From assembly GCA_947628465.1 (NCBI GenBank), contig CANQZZ010000067.1:1-7644 (forward strand): 7,644 nucleotides of DNA, read 5' to 3'. The translations under genes were made by a program, and so were the position numbers. The notes below the pieces were generated by a model that saw only the letters and a program-made list of their open reading frames with translations, made no database searches and was not told where the DNA came from. The DNA comes from an uncultured Clostridia bacterium. Its GTDB lineage: Bacteria; Bacillota_A; Clostridia; TANB77; CAG-508. This document shows positions 1 through 6,573 of the stretch, in pieces (positions within the stretch are counted from its first letter, which is position 1; each line of letters starts with the position of its first letter).

Positions 1-41
1 CTTTTTTTGTTTTAAAAATTTTTAAAAAATTTTCTATTTTT

Positions 42-69
42 CTATTGACTTTTCATAGTTGGTCTCCTT
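42..69 (-). other. Strong ribosome binding site leading to a 4-codon ORF
   Basis: Immediately after the stop codon of the coaE-pgeF fusion the minus strand reads AAGGAG (69-64), a 7-nt spacer, then ATG at 56-54. This is a near-ideal translation start. The frame reads Met-Lys-Ser-Gln and stops at TAG (44-42). Removing one base near 47 would open a frame that stays open to the window edge, with Lys, Ile, Asn and Phe codons typical of this genome. The site may therefore be the start of the next operon gene, disrupted by a one-base change. It could also be a genuine minicistron or a chance match. The rest of positions 1-41 is A/T homopolymer-rich, with no clear hairpin terminator. Confidence 0.35.
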
Positions 70-1455
70 TTATTTTAAACAAATTAATGATGTGTTTCTT
101 CCTGATTTTTTTCCTTCTTTTCTAAATGAGTGTATTATATTACTATCACATACTGTGCATATTTTGCTATCTACAATATTTTCCTCTAATATTCCTTCTT
201 CTTTAAGTAGATTTTTATTTATTTCTACTGTGTCTATGTAGTAGCTCTCCTTTTCTTTATTGTATTCTATTATTTTATCTATATTTTTCATATACTTGAA
301 TTCATTGTAAAATATATCTCTCACATCTTGTTTTACTTCAAAGTGACATTTCCTAATTGTTGGTCCGATTACACATATTATATCTTCGGCATTACAGCTG
401 TATTTTTGCTTCATGAATTCTATTGCTTTTTTAGCTATTTTTTTTGTTGTTCCTTGCCAACCTGAGTGAATATTTCCAATTATTTTTTTTGCTTTATCAA
501 ATAAATATATTGGAGTACAATCCGCAAATGCTAATGATAAAATTTTATTTTTTTCTTTTGTTACTAAGCCATCTACCCCTATAAAATTTTCTTCAAACAT
601 TCCTATTTCATTATTTACTTCTTTTATATTATTGGTATGTGTTTGGTGTGGTCTTATTATATTTTTGCTATCTACATTTAACAAATTGCATACTAATTTA
701 TAGTTATTATCTACTTCTTCTTTTTTGTTTTTATATGACTCATTGTTTCCAAAGTCAAGTGGTTTTAATGTGAAAGCATGCTCTATTATATCGCTATATT
801 CTAATAGCTTTTTAAATTTTAAAATTCTTACAAATTCATTTTGAATAACTACTGTTTCTTTTTGCTTAATTAAATTGCTTTCTATTATCTCTTTTATACT
901 ACCTATTTGTTTTTCTAGATTAAAGTTATCGTTATTTATTATTACATAGTTAGAGTTTTTTACATAAAAGTCGTTATTGGCTTGGGCTTCTATTCTTGAT
1001 TTTGCAAGGCTTTCATCTATCCCATCTCTTTTGCATATTCTTTTAATTTTTACATTTTTATCTGCAATTACTGCAATTACAATATCGCACAATTCATTTA
1101 AGTCACTTTCTATTAAAAGTGGTGCATCTATTATGCAAATTTCTTTGCTGCCTGATTTTACTCTTTTTTTTATTTCTTCTACAACATATTTAAATGTTAG
1201 TAAGTTTAATTCTTTTCTTTTTACTTCATCATTAAATATTATATTTGCAAGCTTTTGTTTGTCTATTTCTTTATTTTCTAATAAAATATTTTTTCCAAAA
1301 ACTTTAACAATTTCATTGTAATAGATGTTTCCTTTTAAAGACATTTCTTTTACAACTTCATCTGCATCTATAACATTTGCATTATATTCTTTTTTTAATA
1401 CTTCACTTACTAGAGTCTTTCCGCTTCCCGAGTTTCCTGTTACACCAATTATCAT
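70..1455 (-). CDS. coaE: CoaE-PgeF fusion: dephospho-CoA kinase plus YfiH/laccase-fold domain
   Basis: This is a single 461-residue ORF carrying two enzymes. Residues 1 to about 195 are dephospho-CoA kinase, which phosphorylates the ribose 3'-OH of dephospho-CoA with ATP in the last step of CoA synthesis. Visible motifs are the P-loop GNSGSGKT (7-14), IDAD (29-32), IDAPLL (109-114) and the lid arginines in KRDG (142-145) and SRIEAQ (153-158). Residues from about 205 to 461 match the PgeF/YfiH (COG1496, 'polyphenol oxidase') family: HQTH (270-273), ADC (311-313), HSGW (330-333), IGP (363-365) and the C-terminal CTVC...SFRKEG...SGRNTS block. The expected metal ligands H273, C313 and H330 are present. 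The family's usual N-terminal 'TRxGG' element is replaced by FTLKPLDFG. Known family activities are cytosolic peptidoglycan-precursor editing and purine nucleoside phosphorolysis/deamination; which applies here cannot be told. The start is preceded by GAGAGG at 8 nt. CoaE alone is usually about 200 residues, so the fusion is real in length and has no internal stop. Confidence 0.93.
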   Translation of the reverse strand: MIIGVTGNSGSGKTLVSEVLKKEYNANVIDADEVVKEMSLKGNIYYNEIVKVFGKNILLENKEIDKQKLANIIFNDEVKRKELNLLTFKYVVEEIKKRVKSGSKEICIIDAPLLIESDLNELCDIVIAVIADKNVKIKRICKRDGIDESLAKSRIEAQANNDFYVKNSNYVIINNDNFNLEKQIGSIKEIIESNLIKQKETVVIQNEFVRILKFKKLLEYSDIIEHAFTLKPLDFGNNESYKNKKEEVDNNYKLVCNLLNVDSKNIIRPHQTHTNNIKEVNNEIGMFEENFIGVDGLVTKEKNKILSLAFADCTPIYLFDKAKKIIGNIHSGWQGTTKKIAKKAIEFMKQKYSCNAEDIICVIGPTIRKCHFEVKQDVRDIFYNEFKYMKNIDKIIEYNKEKESYYIDTVEINKNLLKEEGILEENIVDSKICTVCDSNIIHSFRKEGKKSGRNTSLICLK

Positions 1456-1510
1456 ACAATTTTCCTCTCTTTAATTGTTCACTTAAAATAAATTTTGATT
1501 TTATCTTAAG

Positions 1511-1538
1511 CGCACATCTTTTACGTCCCCAATGTGCG
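1511..1538 (-). other. REP-like palindrome between coaD and coaE-pgeF
   Basis: Directly after the coaD stop codon the transcript can form CGCACAT/ATGTGCG, a 7-bp perfect stem plus an inner U-G pair. It encloses the loop GGGGACGTAAAA. It is the most GC-rich spot in an otherwise A/T intergenic stretch. No U-run follows, so it is not a standard intrinsic terminator. Short palindromes with a GGGGACGT-type motif resemble the REP-like hairpins mobilised by REP-associated IS200-type transposases in some clostridia; this resemblance is from memory and unverified. It could instead act as a local mRNA processing or stability element separating coaD from coaE-pgeF. Only one copy lies in the window. Confidence 0.55.
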
Positions 1539-2009
1539 TTATTTTAATGAATTTAATAATTCTGCTACTGCTTTTGGTACAAATTCATCTATTTTTTTAT
1601 TATTGTTATAAAGTTCCATAACAACACTAGAAGACAAATATCCTAGGTCTCCTGCTCTAAAATAGCAAGTATCCATATTTGCTATTTTCTCATTAATTTC
1701 TGATATATTTTCTTCATACTCATAGTCTGTACCATTTCTTAGTCCTCTAATTAATATATTTGCATTACATTCTTTTGCTTTATCTACTGTTAGTCCATCA
1801 TATATCACTACTTCTACATTGTTTAAATTTTCATCAGCTATAGTTTTTTCAATAGCTAATTTCATTTTTGATTTATCTATTCTTTCAGTTTTTTCTGGAT
1901 TACATCCTATTCCTATAATTACTTTATCAAAACATTTTCTTGCCTTTTTTACAATTTGCAAATGTCCATTTGTAAATGGATCAAATGAGCCTGCATAAAA
2001 TCCTATCAT
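1539..2009 (-). CDS. coaD: Phosphopantetheine adenylyltransferase (CoaD)
   Basis: CoaD transfers AMP from ATP to 4'-phosphopantetheine, giving dephospho-CoA and pyrophosphate. This is the penultimate CoA step, in the cytosol, normally by a homohexamer. The 156-residue protein is close to the usual 160. It has the nucleotidyltransferase signature GSFDPFTNGH (7-16, with the TxGH motif at 13-16), IRGLRNGTDYEYE (87-99, with the phosphate-binding Arg88 and Arg91) and the late LSSS motif (125-128) before the helix ending in DEFVP. The start is secure: a perfect AAAGGAGG lies 6 nt upstream and overlaps the stop codon of the preceding addB frame, which suggests translational coupling. Its product is the substrate of the CoaE half of the next gene. 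The segment around residues 115-124 is divergent from the E. coli enzyme, but no key motif is missing. Confidence 0.95.
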   Translation of the reverse strand: MIGFYAGSFDPFTNGHLQIVKKARKCFDKVIIGIGCNPEKTERIDKSKMKLAIEKTIADENLNNVEVVIYDGLTVDKAKECNANILIRGLRNGTDYEYEENISEINEKIANMDTCYFRAGDLGYLSSSVVMELYNNNKKIDEFVPKAVAELLNSLK

Positions 2010-2021
2010 TTTTATCCTCCT

Positions 2022-2516
2022 TTATAATTCTTCTAAAATTTCATCTTTAGGTCTGTTTTGTATATATAAAAATTCATGTACTTTTGGGTCAAATCCACAA
2101 ATAGATTTATACTTGCAATACTTACAAGAAGAATCTTTTTTCTTTTTATAATATACAGGTTTTATATCTATATTTCCCTCTTTTATCTCTTTTGCAATTT
2201 GTTTTATAACTTTTTCTGCACTTTCTTGCAATTTTGTAAATTGCTCTTTTGTTATTACGTTCGACTTAGATTTGCTTATATTTCCATCTTTATCTACGTA
2301 AATAGGAATATTTTTTGAATATGTACTCTTATCTAATGTTTTGTCCATGCTTCTTACTATATCTATGTCTGCAAGTATCATTCCTTGCATTTTAAAATTT
2401 TTTCTTAGTTCTTCTTTTATTTCTTCATCTGTTTTATTACTACTTGCCTTTACTACTGGGTCTATCAATCCAAAGTAAAGCATTGCTGCAGGCTGTGCCT
2501 CTTTTTTCTTTGTCAT
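2022..2516 (-). pseudogene. addB: AddB C-terminal part with three Fe-S cysteines
   Basis: This is the 164-codon stretch from the first ATG of the downstream addB frame. The frame itself is open from about 2636 and encodes IIDYKSS and a QIQLITYLD helix before this ATG, so the ATG is internal to AddB and not a true start. No Shine-Dalgarno sequence precedes it. The stretch holds the AAMLYFGLIDP strand, a charged helical region and CKYCKYKSICGFD (fragment cysteines 131, 134 and 140), the C-x2-C-x5-C half of the AddB 4Fe-4S site. By itself it has neither a complete nuclease site nor a complete cluster, so an independent function is unlikely. Its stop codon overlaps the coaD ribosome binding site. 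Confidence 0.85.
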
Positions 2517-2592
2517 ACAATCTAAATATGTTATAAGCTGAATTTGTGTTCCTGCTAATAATTCGTTTAAGTCTATCTTCTTTTCAGATGAT

Positions 2593-5313
2593 TTATAGTC
2601 TATAATTCTTATAAATTTTCCGTTTTTCTGTTTCTAATCCATCTAATCTATCAACTTTTCCTGTTATTTCAATATCGTCTATTCGTTCTTTAAACTCTAA
2701 TTCATTGTCCAAAATTTTAAAATCACTATTTTGTATTTGATAAACAATATATTTTATAGAATCTGTTACTATCTTTTTTAATCTATTGGTTAGTACAACA
2801 AATTTTGACGTGCTATTGAAAATATAGTTTTTGCTTAAACTTAATTTACCTTCTATTATTGAACCTACAATGCTTTCTATTTCTTCATCAGTTATACTTC
2901 TTACATCTTCTACACTTTTGAAAAATCCGTCTACAATCTCATGCATTAATGAGCCTGTGTCTATTGAGCTTATCTTTAGCTCTTCTTTTTCTTTTAATTT
3001 TAATCCATACTCTAAGTAAAAAGAAAATGGACATTTCCTATATTGTTCTAATTTTGATACGCTTACTCTTAATACACTTCCATATAACCTTTTGATATTA
3101 CTCTCGGATATTTTTTCTGTATATTTTTTATCTTTGTATCCTTTTATTGTTTTTAAAAGTTTTTCTCTCCATTTTTCATTATCCATATACCATTTATATG
3201 TAGCTTTCCAAATGTCATCTACCTTTTGACCATTTTTTGAATTTCTAATATTAATCAAAAGATTTTTATATGTTTGTTTTTGTGTTGTTATATCATTTTT
3301 TCGTTCTAATATACTACTTTCTTCGGCTAGTTTTGGATATATTTTCTTGATTCTTTTTATTAATGTAGATGGTCTAATTGCTTTTCCTTCTTTGTCTGAT
3401 GAGACATAAGATAAATATACATCATTTTCTGCTGTTGAAAATGCTTTGTAAATATTAAATCTATCCTCATAAATATTTTCTAATGTTCCTTTTGCAAGTT
3501 CTACTCCATTTTCTTTTAAATAGACTCTATCCTTATCATTTAAAAATCCTTCTGAAAAGTTCGAACTTGGAAATACGCCATCATTTAAGCCTAGTATGAA
3601 TAGGGCATAAACTTTATGATTTCTTGACCTTTCTACATCTCCAATTATTACTTGGTCTAGACTCTCTGGTATTTCACCAAAAGAACTTACTTCAAAACCT
3701 GATTTTAGTATTTCTCTATAATCATCAAATGTCATTTTTTCATCTGCAAATATTAAGTTGATTTCATCAAAGATATTCATTAATATATTCCAACAACTTG
3801 CATATTCATTTGCATATTTAGTTTCTTCGATTATACTTAAAGTCTCTATTTTTTCTTGCAGTTTTTTTCTAATTTTATTTTCTTCTAAAAATTCATATAA
3901 CTTTGTAGTCATTGTTTTTGCAGTTTTTTGCTCTTCTATTTCTTTTTTTAGTTTAAGAAGTGGCTCTACAATTTGTTTTCTTAAATCATTTATATGTTCT
4001 AAATCCATACTTAATGAATCATAAGTCCAATCTTCTTTATACCACTTATTTCCTCTTATTCCCCATTTTTTACAATAGTTTTCTAATAAATATATATCAT
4101 TTTTTGGTATGTCTAAAAATCCAGTTTTTATATAACTTAAAACTGAATCATAAGACCAACTTTTAGCAAATATATCAAATATTGTAAGAACATATTTTAT
4201 TAAAATATTGTCATTAAGTTCTTTATTATTATCTATAAATACTGGTATATCAAATTTAGGAAATATTGCTTTAATTGCTCCTATATATTCATCTATATTA
4301 TTTGTAAGCACAGCAATATCTCTATATCTTATATTTTCATCTCTTACTAATATAGCAATTTTGGTTGCTAATCTTTCTATTTCTGAATATGGATTTTCGC
4401 AAAGTTCTAAGTGTATATGTTTTACTTCCATTTCATATTTTTCATATATAGTGCTATAAATATTTTTTTCTAAATGCCTCAATTCTTCATTTTTAAATCT
4501 ATAACATTTATCTAATTTAACTGAATCTTCTAATTTTACTTTTGTATTTTTTGCGCAGTCTACAAGTTTTTGAACAACTTGTTTGTTTGAATAAAATACG
4601 TCATCTTCTGCTTTTCCTTCATTTTTCAATGTGTCTGTGCATATTGTAATATTTACTTGATTTGCTTTTTTTAGAATTTCTTCTATTATGTTGTACTCTT
4701 GATGGGTAAAACCTGAAAATTCATCTATGTAAATTTTACTATTATCAAACATTTTACTTTTGCATATTTTACTTGCAAGGATTGTAAGTACATCATCTTC
4801 ATCAATATAGTTATTTACTATTGCTTCTTCGTATTTTGCATATACTGTAGTTATATCTTTTAGTTTTAATTTTAAATACTCGTCAGATGCTATGCTAATT
4901 TGCTCTTGCAAATTTTTTACACTTACACCATGTTTTTTAAATTCTGTTATACTTCTTAATACTAAATCTATGTCGCCTGCTTTTCCTAAAAAACTTAAAT
5001 CCTTTTTACTTTTTTCTAAAATATGTTTAATTAGCATTGTTTTTCCTGTTTTTGATAGATTAGTTTGGTTTATTCCTCCTACTTCTCCAAAAACTCTGTG
5101 TGCTAATCTTTTAAAACTTATAACCTCTGCTTTTATTGAAGCCCCTTCATCTAGTGTCTCTAGCAATCTTTTTTCTGTGGCATAAGAAAATTGCTCTGGC
5201 ACTATTATATATATTTTTTGTGTCAGATTGTTCTTCATATCTTCTTTTATTTCATTTAGAATAAACTCACTTTTACCTGTTCCTGCTCGTCCATAAATTA
5301 ATCTCATACTCAT
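2593..5313 (-). CDS. addB: AddB N-terminal part (helicase-like domains and start of nuclease domain)
   Basis: This is the frame that would be translated from the addB start, giving 906 residues. I start it at ATG 5313: AAGGA lies 7 nt upstream, the start falls 10 nt after the ogg stop, and the protein then begins MSMRLIYGRAGTGKS, as AddB proteins normally do. An ATG at 5364 is in frame but would overlap ogg by 41 nt and add 17 non-homologous residues. The order is: Walker A (8-15), the inactivated UvrD-like helicase body, then the nuclease domain from about residue 755 with QYRKCPF (C761, first cluster ligand), GSLMHE (H791) and GKVDRLD (D888). The last 10 residues, from Lys897, are out of frame and include a CGG arginine codon that is out of keeping with this A/T-rich gene. 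A stable product is doubtful, because the Fe-S cluster that pins the nuclease domain cannot form. Confidence 0.85.
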   Translation of the reverse strand: MSMRLIYGRAGTGKSEFILNEIKEDMKNNLTQKIYIIVPEQFSYATEKRLLETLDEGASIKAEVISFKRLAHRVFGEVGGINQTNLSKTGKTMLIKHILEKSKKDLSFLGKAGDIDLVLRSITEFKKHGVSVKNLQEQISIASDEYLKLKLKDITTVYAKYEEAIVNNYIDEDDVLTILASKICKSKMFDNSKIYIDEFSGFTHQEYNIIEEILKKANQVNITICTDTLKNEGKAEDDVFYSNKQVVQKLVDCAKNTKVKLEDSVKLDKCYRFKNEELRHLEKNIYSTIYEKYEMEVKHIHLELCENPYSEIERLATKIAILVRDENIRYRDIAVLTNNIDEYIGAIKAIFPKFDIPVFIDNNKELNDNILIKYVLTIFDIFAKSWSYDSVLSYIKTGFLDIPKNDIYLLENYCKKWGIRGNKWYKEDWTYDSLSMDLEHINDLRKQIVEPLLKLKKEIEEQKTAKTMTTKLYEFLEENKIRKKLQEKIETLSIIEETKYANEYASCWNILMNIFDEINLIFADEKMTFDDYREILKSGFEVSSFGEIPESLDQVIIGDVERSRNHKVYALFILGLNDGVFPSSNFSEGFLNDKDRVYLKENGVELAKGTLENIYEDRFNIYKAFSTAENDVYLSYVSSDKEGKAIRPSTLIKRIKKIYPKLAEESSILERKNDITTQKQTYKNLLINIRNSKNGQKVDDIWKATYKWYMDNEKWREKLLKTIKGYKDKKYTEKISESNIKRLYGSVLRVSVSKLEQYRKCPFSFYLEYGLKLKEKEELKISSIDTGSLMHEIVDGFFKSVEDVRSITDEEIESIVGSIIEGKLSLSKNYIFNSTSKFVVLTNRLKKIVTDSIKYIVYQIQNSDFKILDNELEFKERIDDIEITGKVDRLDGLETEKRKIYKNYRL

Positions 5314-5323
5314 AGGCTTTTCC

Positions 5324-6187
5324 TTACGCTTCCCTTCTCCAATAAAATAAATATTGCTGTGCAATTCCTGCTAGATTACCGTATTTTTCCCTTGCTAAGT
5401 TTTCAATTTCCTTTTTATTTACTTTTGTTTCATCTTCATTTTTTATATATAACTCGTTCATTACTCTTCTTACCCATACATCTATTGGGAATACTTCCAA
5501 CCTTTTTAGGTTAGAAAATAGCATTATGCAGTCTGCTACTTTAGGTCCTACACCTGGAAATTCTAATAACTCTTCTCTTAATTTTATACTATCTTTTTCG
5601 TTTTCCAACTCATTTAATTTTTGTTTGTTTTCATTAATTATTCTTGTTGTTTCATAAACTCTTACATCTCTAAAACCTAATCCTAATTTTCTTAAATCAG
5701 ATACTGATGCTTTTGATAATTGCGAAGGCGTTGGGAATGTATAGTACTCTTTGCCATTCCATACAATTTTATTTCCATAAGTTTTTGATAGTCTTTCTAT
5801 TATTCCTTTTATTCTTGGTATATTGTTGTTTGCTGATATTATGAAAGATACAAGTGTTTCCCACAAGTCTTGGTTTAATATTCTTATTCCGCTTCCATAT
5901 TTGATACTGTTTTTTAAATTGTCATCTACTTTTGATAGCTTTTCTTTTATATCTTCATAGTTTCTGTTTAAATCAAAATATTTTATACATTCTTCTTTTA
6001 AATTTTCTTTTGACATTCCTTTGAATATAACTTTGCTATTTTCTTTTTTGACATTTACAACGTTTTGTCCAAATACTCCTGTATAACTTCCATCTTGTTC
6101 TTTGTTCCATCTAAAGCATTGTCCACACTCAAATATGTGCTCTGGCTCAAATGATATGCATTCATTTAATATGTATTCCTGCTCCAT
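5324..6187 (-). CDS. ogg: 8-oxoguanine DNA glycosylase/AP lyase (OGG1 family)
   Basis: This bifunctional base-excision repair enzyme removes 8-oxoguanine opposite cytosine and then cleaves the abasic site. The protein has 287 residues, typical for bacterial OGG1-type enzymes such as the Clostridium acetobutylicum one. It opens with the N-terminal OGG domain motif GQCFRW (22-27), followed by ISANNN (117-122) of the base-flipping region. The helix-hairpin-helix FPGVGPKVADC (210-220) contains the catalytic lysine K216, and FPIDVWVRRVM (233-243) contains the catalytic aspartate D236. The C-terminal AQQYLFYWRRE (276-286) is typical of the family. All catalytic residues are present. The start is preceded by AAGGGAAG at 7 nt. 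It is the first gene of the minus-strand operon, its stop overlapping the addB ribosome binding site, so two DNA repair genes lead the transcript. Confidence 0.94.
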   Translation of the reverse strand: MEQEYILNECISFEPEHIFECGQCFRWNKEQDGSYTGVFGQNVVNVKKENSKVIFKGMSKENLKEECIKYFDLNRNYEDIKEKLSKVDDNLKNSIKYGSGIRILNQDLWETLVSFIISANNNIPRIKGIIERLSKTYGNKIVWNGKEYYTFPTPSQLSKASVSDLRKLGLGFRDVRVYETTRIINENKQKLNELENEKDSIKLREELLEFPGVGPKVADCIMLFSNLKRLEVFPIDVWVRRVMNELYIKNEDETKVNKKEIENLAREKYGNLAGIAQQYLFYWRREA

Positions 6188-6258
6188 TTATATTCTTCCC
6201 TTCAAAAGTTTTGTTTTATGCTTTTTCATTCTTCATCATTACTTTTCTATCAACATAT

Positions 6259-6267
6259 ATTGTATCA
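6259..6267 (-). promoter_or_regulatory. Candidate extended -10 promoter for the ogg operon
   Basis: On the minus strand this reads TGATACAAT, an extended -10 (TG-N-TACAAT). It would start transcription near 6252 and leave a leader of about 65 nt before ogg. No convincing -35 lies 16-18 nt upstream. The rest of the 168-nt divergent gap between ogg and the rubredoxin gene is A/T-rich, and I see no riboswitch or operator in it. Confidence 0.35.
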
Positions 6268-6295
6268 TATTTATTAGTAATCTGTATATAATTAA

Positions 6296-6324
6296 TTGAC
6301 ATTTTGCATTTATTATTATATTAT
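6296..6324 (+). promoter_or_regulatory. Sigma-A-type promoter of the rubredoxin gene
   Basis: A perfect -35 TTGACA (6296-6301) is followed after exactly 17 nt by TATTAT (6319-6324), a good -10. A second -10-like TATACT lies at 6325-6330. Transcription would begin near 6331, giving a leader of about 25 nt that contains the ribosome binding site GAGGGG (6342-6347), 8 nt before the ATG. Confidence 0.65.
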
Positions 6325-6355
6325 TATACTATAAATTTTAAGAGGGGATGATATT

Positions 6356-6490
6356 ATGAAATATATATGTGATATATGCGGATTTGTTTATGATGATGAC
6401 AAAGAAGCAGTAAAATTTGAAGATTTACCAGATAATTGGGTTTGCCCAATATGTGGTGCTGGGAAAGACTCTTTTTCAGAAATGAATTAA
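6356..6490 (+). CDS. Short rubredoxin (44 residues)
   Basis: This is a small iron protein that carries single electrons in the cytosol of anaerobes, typically to rubrerythrins, flavodiiron proteins or superoxide reductase in oxygen and peroxide defence. The two iron-binding knuckles are complete: CDIC (C5, C8) with the following GFVYDDD, and [13 protein letters not shown] with C30 and C33. The aromatic core residues Y3, Y12, F21, W28 and F40 are in place. At 44 residues it is shorter than the usual 52-54. The missing part is the loop between the YDDD and KFEDLP segments, as in the short Desulfovibrio desulfuricans type. The ribosome binding site GAGGGG is 8 nt from the ATG. It has its own promoter and terminator, so it is probably a single-gene transcript. 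An alternative reading is a rubrerythrin tail, but the gene starts and stops cleanly. Confidence 0.92.
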   Translation: MKYICDICGFVYDDDKEAVKFEDLPDNWVCPICGAGKDSFSEMN

Positions 6491-6494
6491 ATTT

Positions 6495-6529
6495 AAAAGG
6501 ACTTTGGAAATATTCCAAAATCCTTTTTT
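6495..6529 (+). terminator. Intrinsic terminator after the rubredoxin gene
   Basis: AAAAGGA (6495-6501) pairs with TCCTTTT (6521-6527). After one C-A mismatch, TTTGGAA (6503-6509) pairs with TTCCAAA (6513-6519) around an ATA loop. The T-run spans 6524-6529. The hairpin starts 5 nt after the rubredoxin stop. Its inverse also ends in TTTT followed by an A/T stretch, so it may stop the convergent ldhA transcript as well, less efficiently. Confidence 0.85.
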
Positions 6530-6573
6530 GTATTAAAAAAATTTTAACAAATTGGGAGTCTTCTTCCTTTTGT

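Larger units (their letters stand above)
2022..5313 (-). pseudogene. addB: addB, helicase/exonuclease subunit B, interrupted by a one-base frameshift
   Basis: The two minus-strand pieces at 2593-5313 and 2022-2622 are one gene. Removing one A from the A5 run at 2623-2627 joins them into a continuous 1096-residue AddB, near the family's usual length of about 1150. The join reads DRLDGLETENGKF then IRIIDYKSS, as expected for the RecB-type nuclease core. The joined protein has Walker A at 8-15, the first Fe-S cysteine C761, H791, D888, D905 and K907 of the nuclease site, and the last three Fe-S cysteines C1063, C1066 and C1072 (C-x2-C-x5-C). AddB partners AddA in processing double-strand breaks for RecA recombination. 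As sequenced, translation would stop 10 codons after the shift and lose D905, K907 and the cluster. The downstream part shows no decay, so the change is recent, a sequence error, or bypassed in vivo. No addA follows; coaD does. Confidence 0.85.

Noticed and set aside
977..1321. Plus-strand 114-codon open frame antisense to coaE
   Set aside because: It lies entirely inside the well-supported CoaE coding sequence and has no ribosome site or recognisable motif.
1511..1538. Intrinsic terminator after coaD
   Set aside because: The stem is followed by ATAAAATC-type sequence in the transcript, without a U-run, and coaE-pgeF follows in the same direction.
2076..2318. Plus-strand open frame rich in Phe, Ile and Tyr that looks like a membrane protein
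   Set aside because: It is antisense to the addB C-terminus. The hydrophobic composition follows from reading A-rich lysine codons in reverse, and there is no ribosome site.
2593..2640. Programmed -1 ribosomal frameshift in addB
   Set aside because: The two frames are joined by skipping one base (+1), not by slipping back one. No X-XXY-YYZ slippery site with the right direction is present, and A5 is short for transcriptional slippage.
5314..5364. Upstream in-frame ATG at 5364 as the start of addB
   Set aside because: It would overlap the end of ogg by 41 nt and add 17 residues unlike any AddB. The ATG at 5313 has AAGGA at 7 nt and gives the usual AddB N-terminus.
6188..6355. Riboswitch or operator in the divergent ogg-rubredoxin gap
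   Set aside because: The stretch is A/T-rich with no stable multi-stem structure or clear inverted repeat; only promoter elements could be supported.
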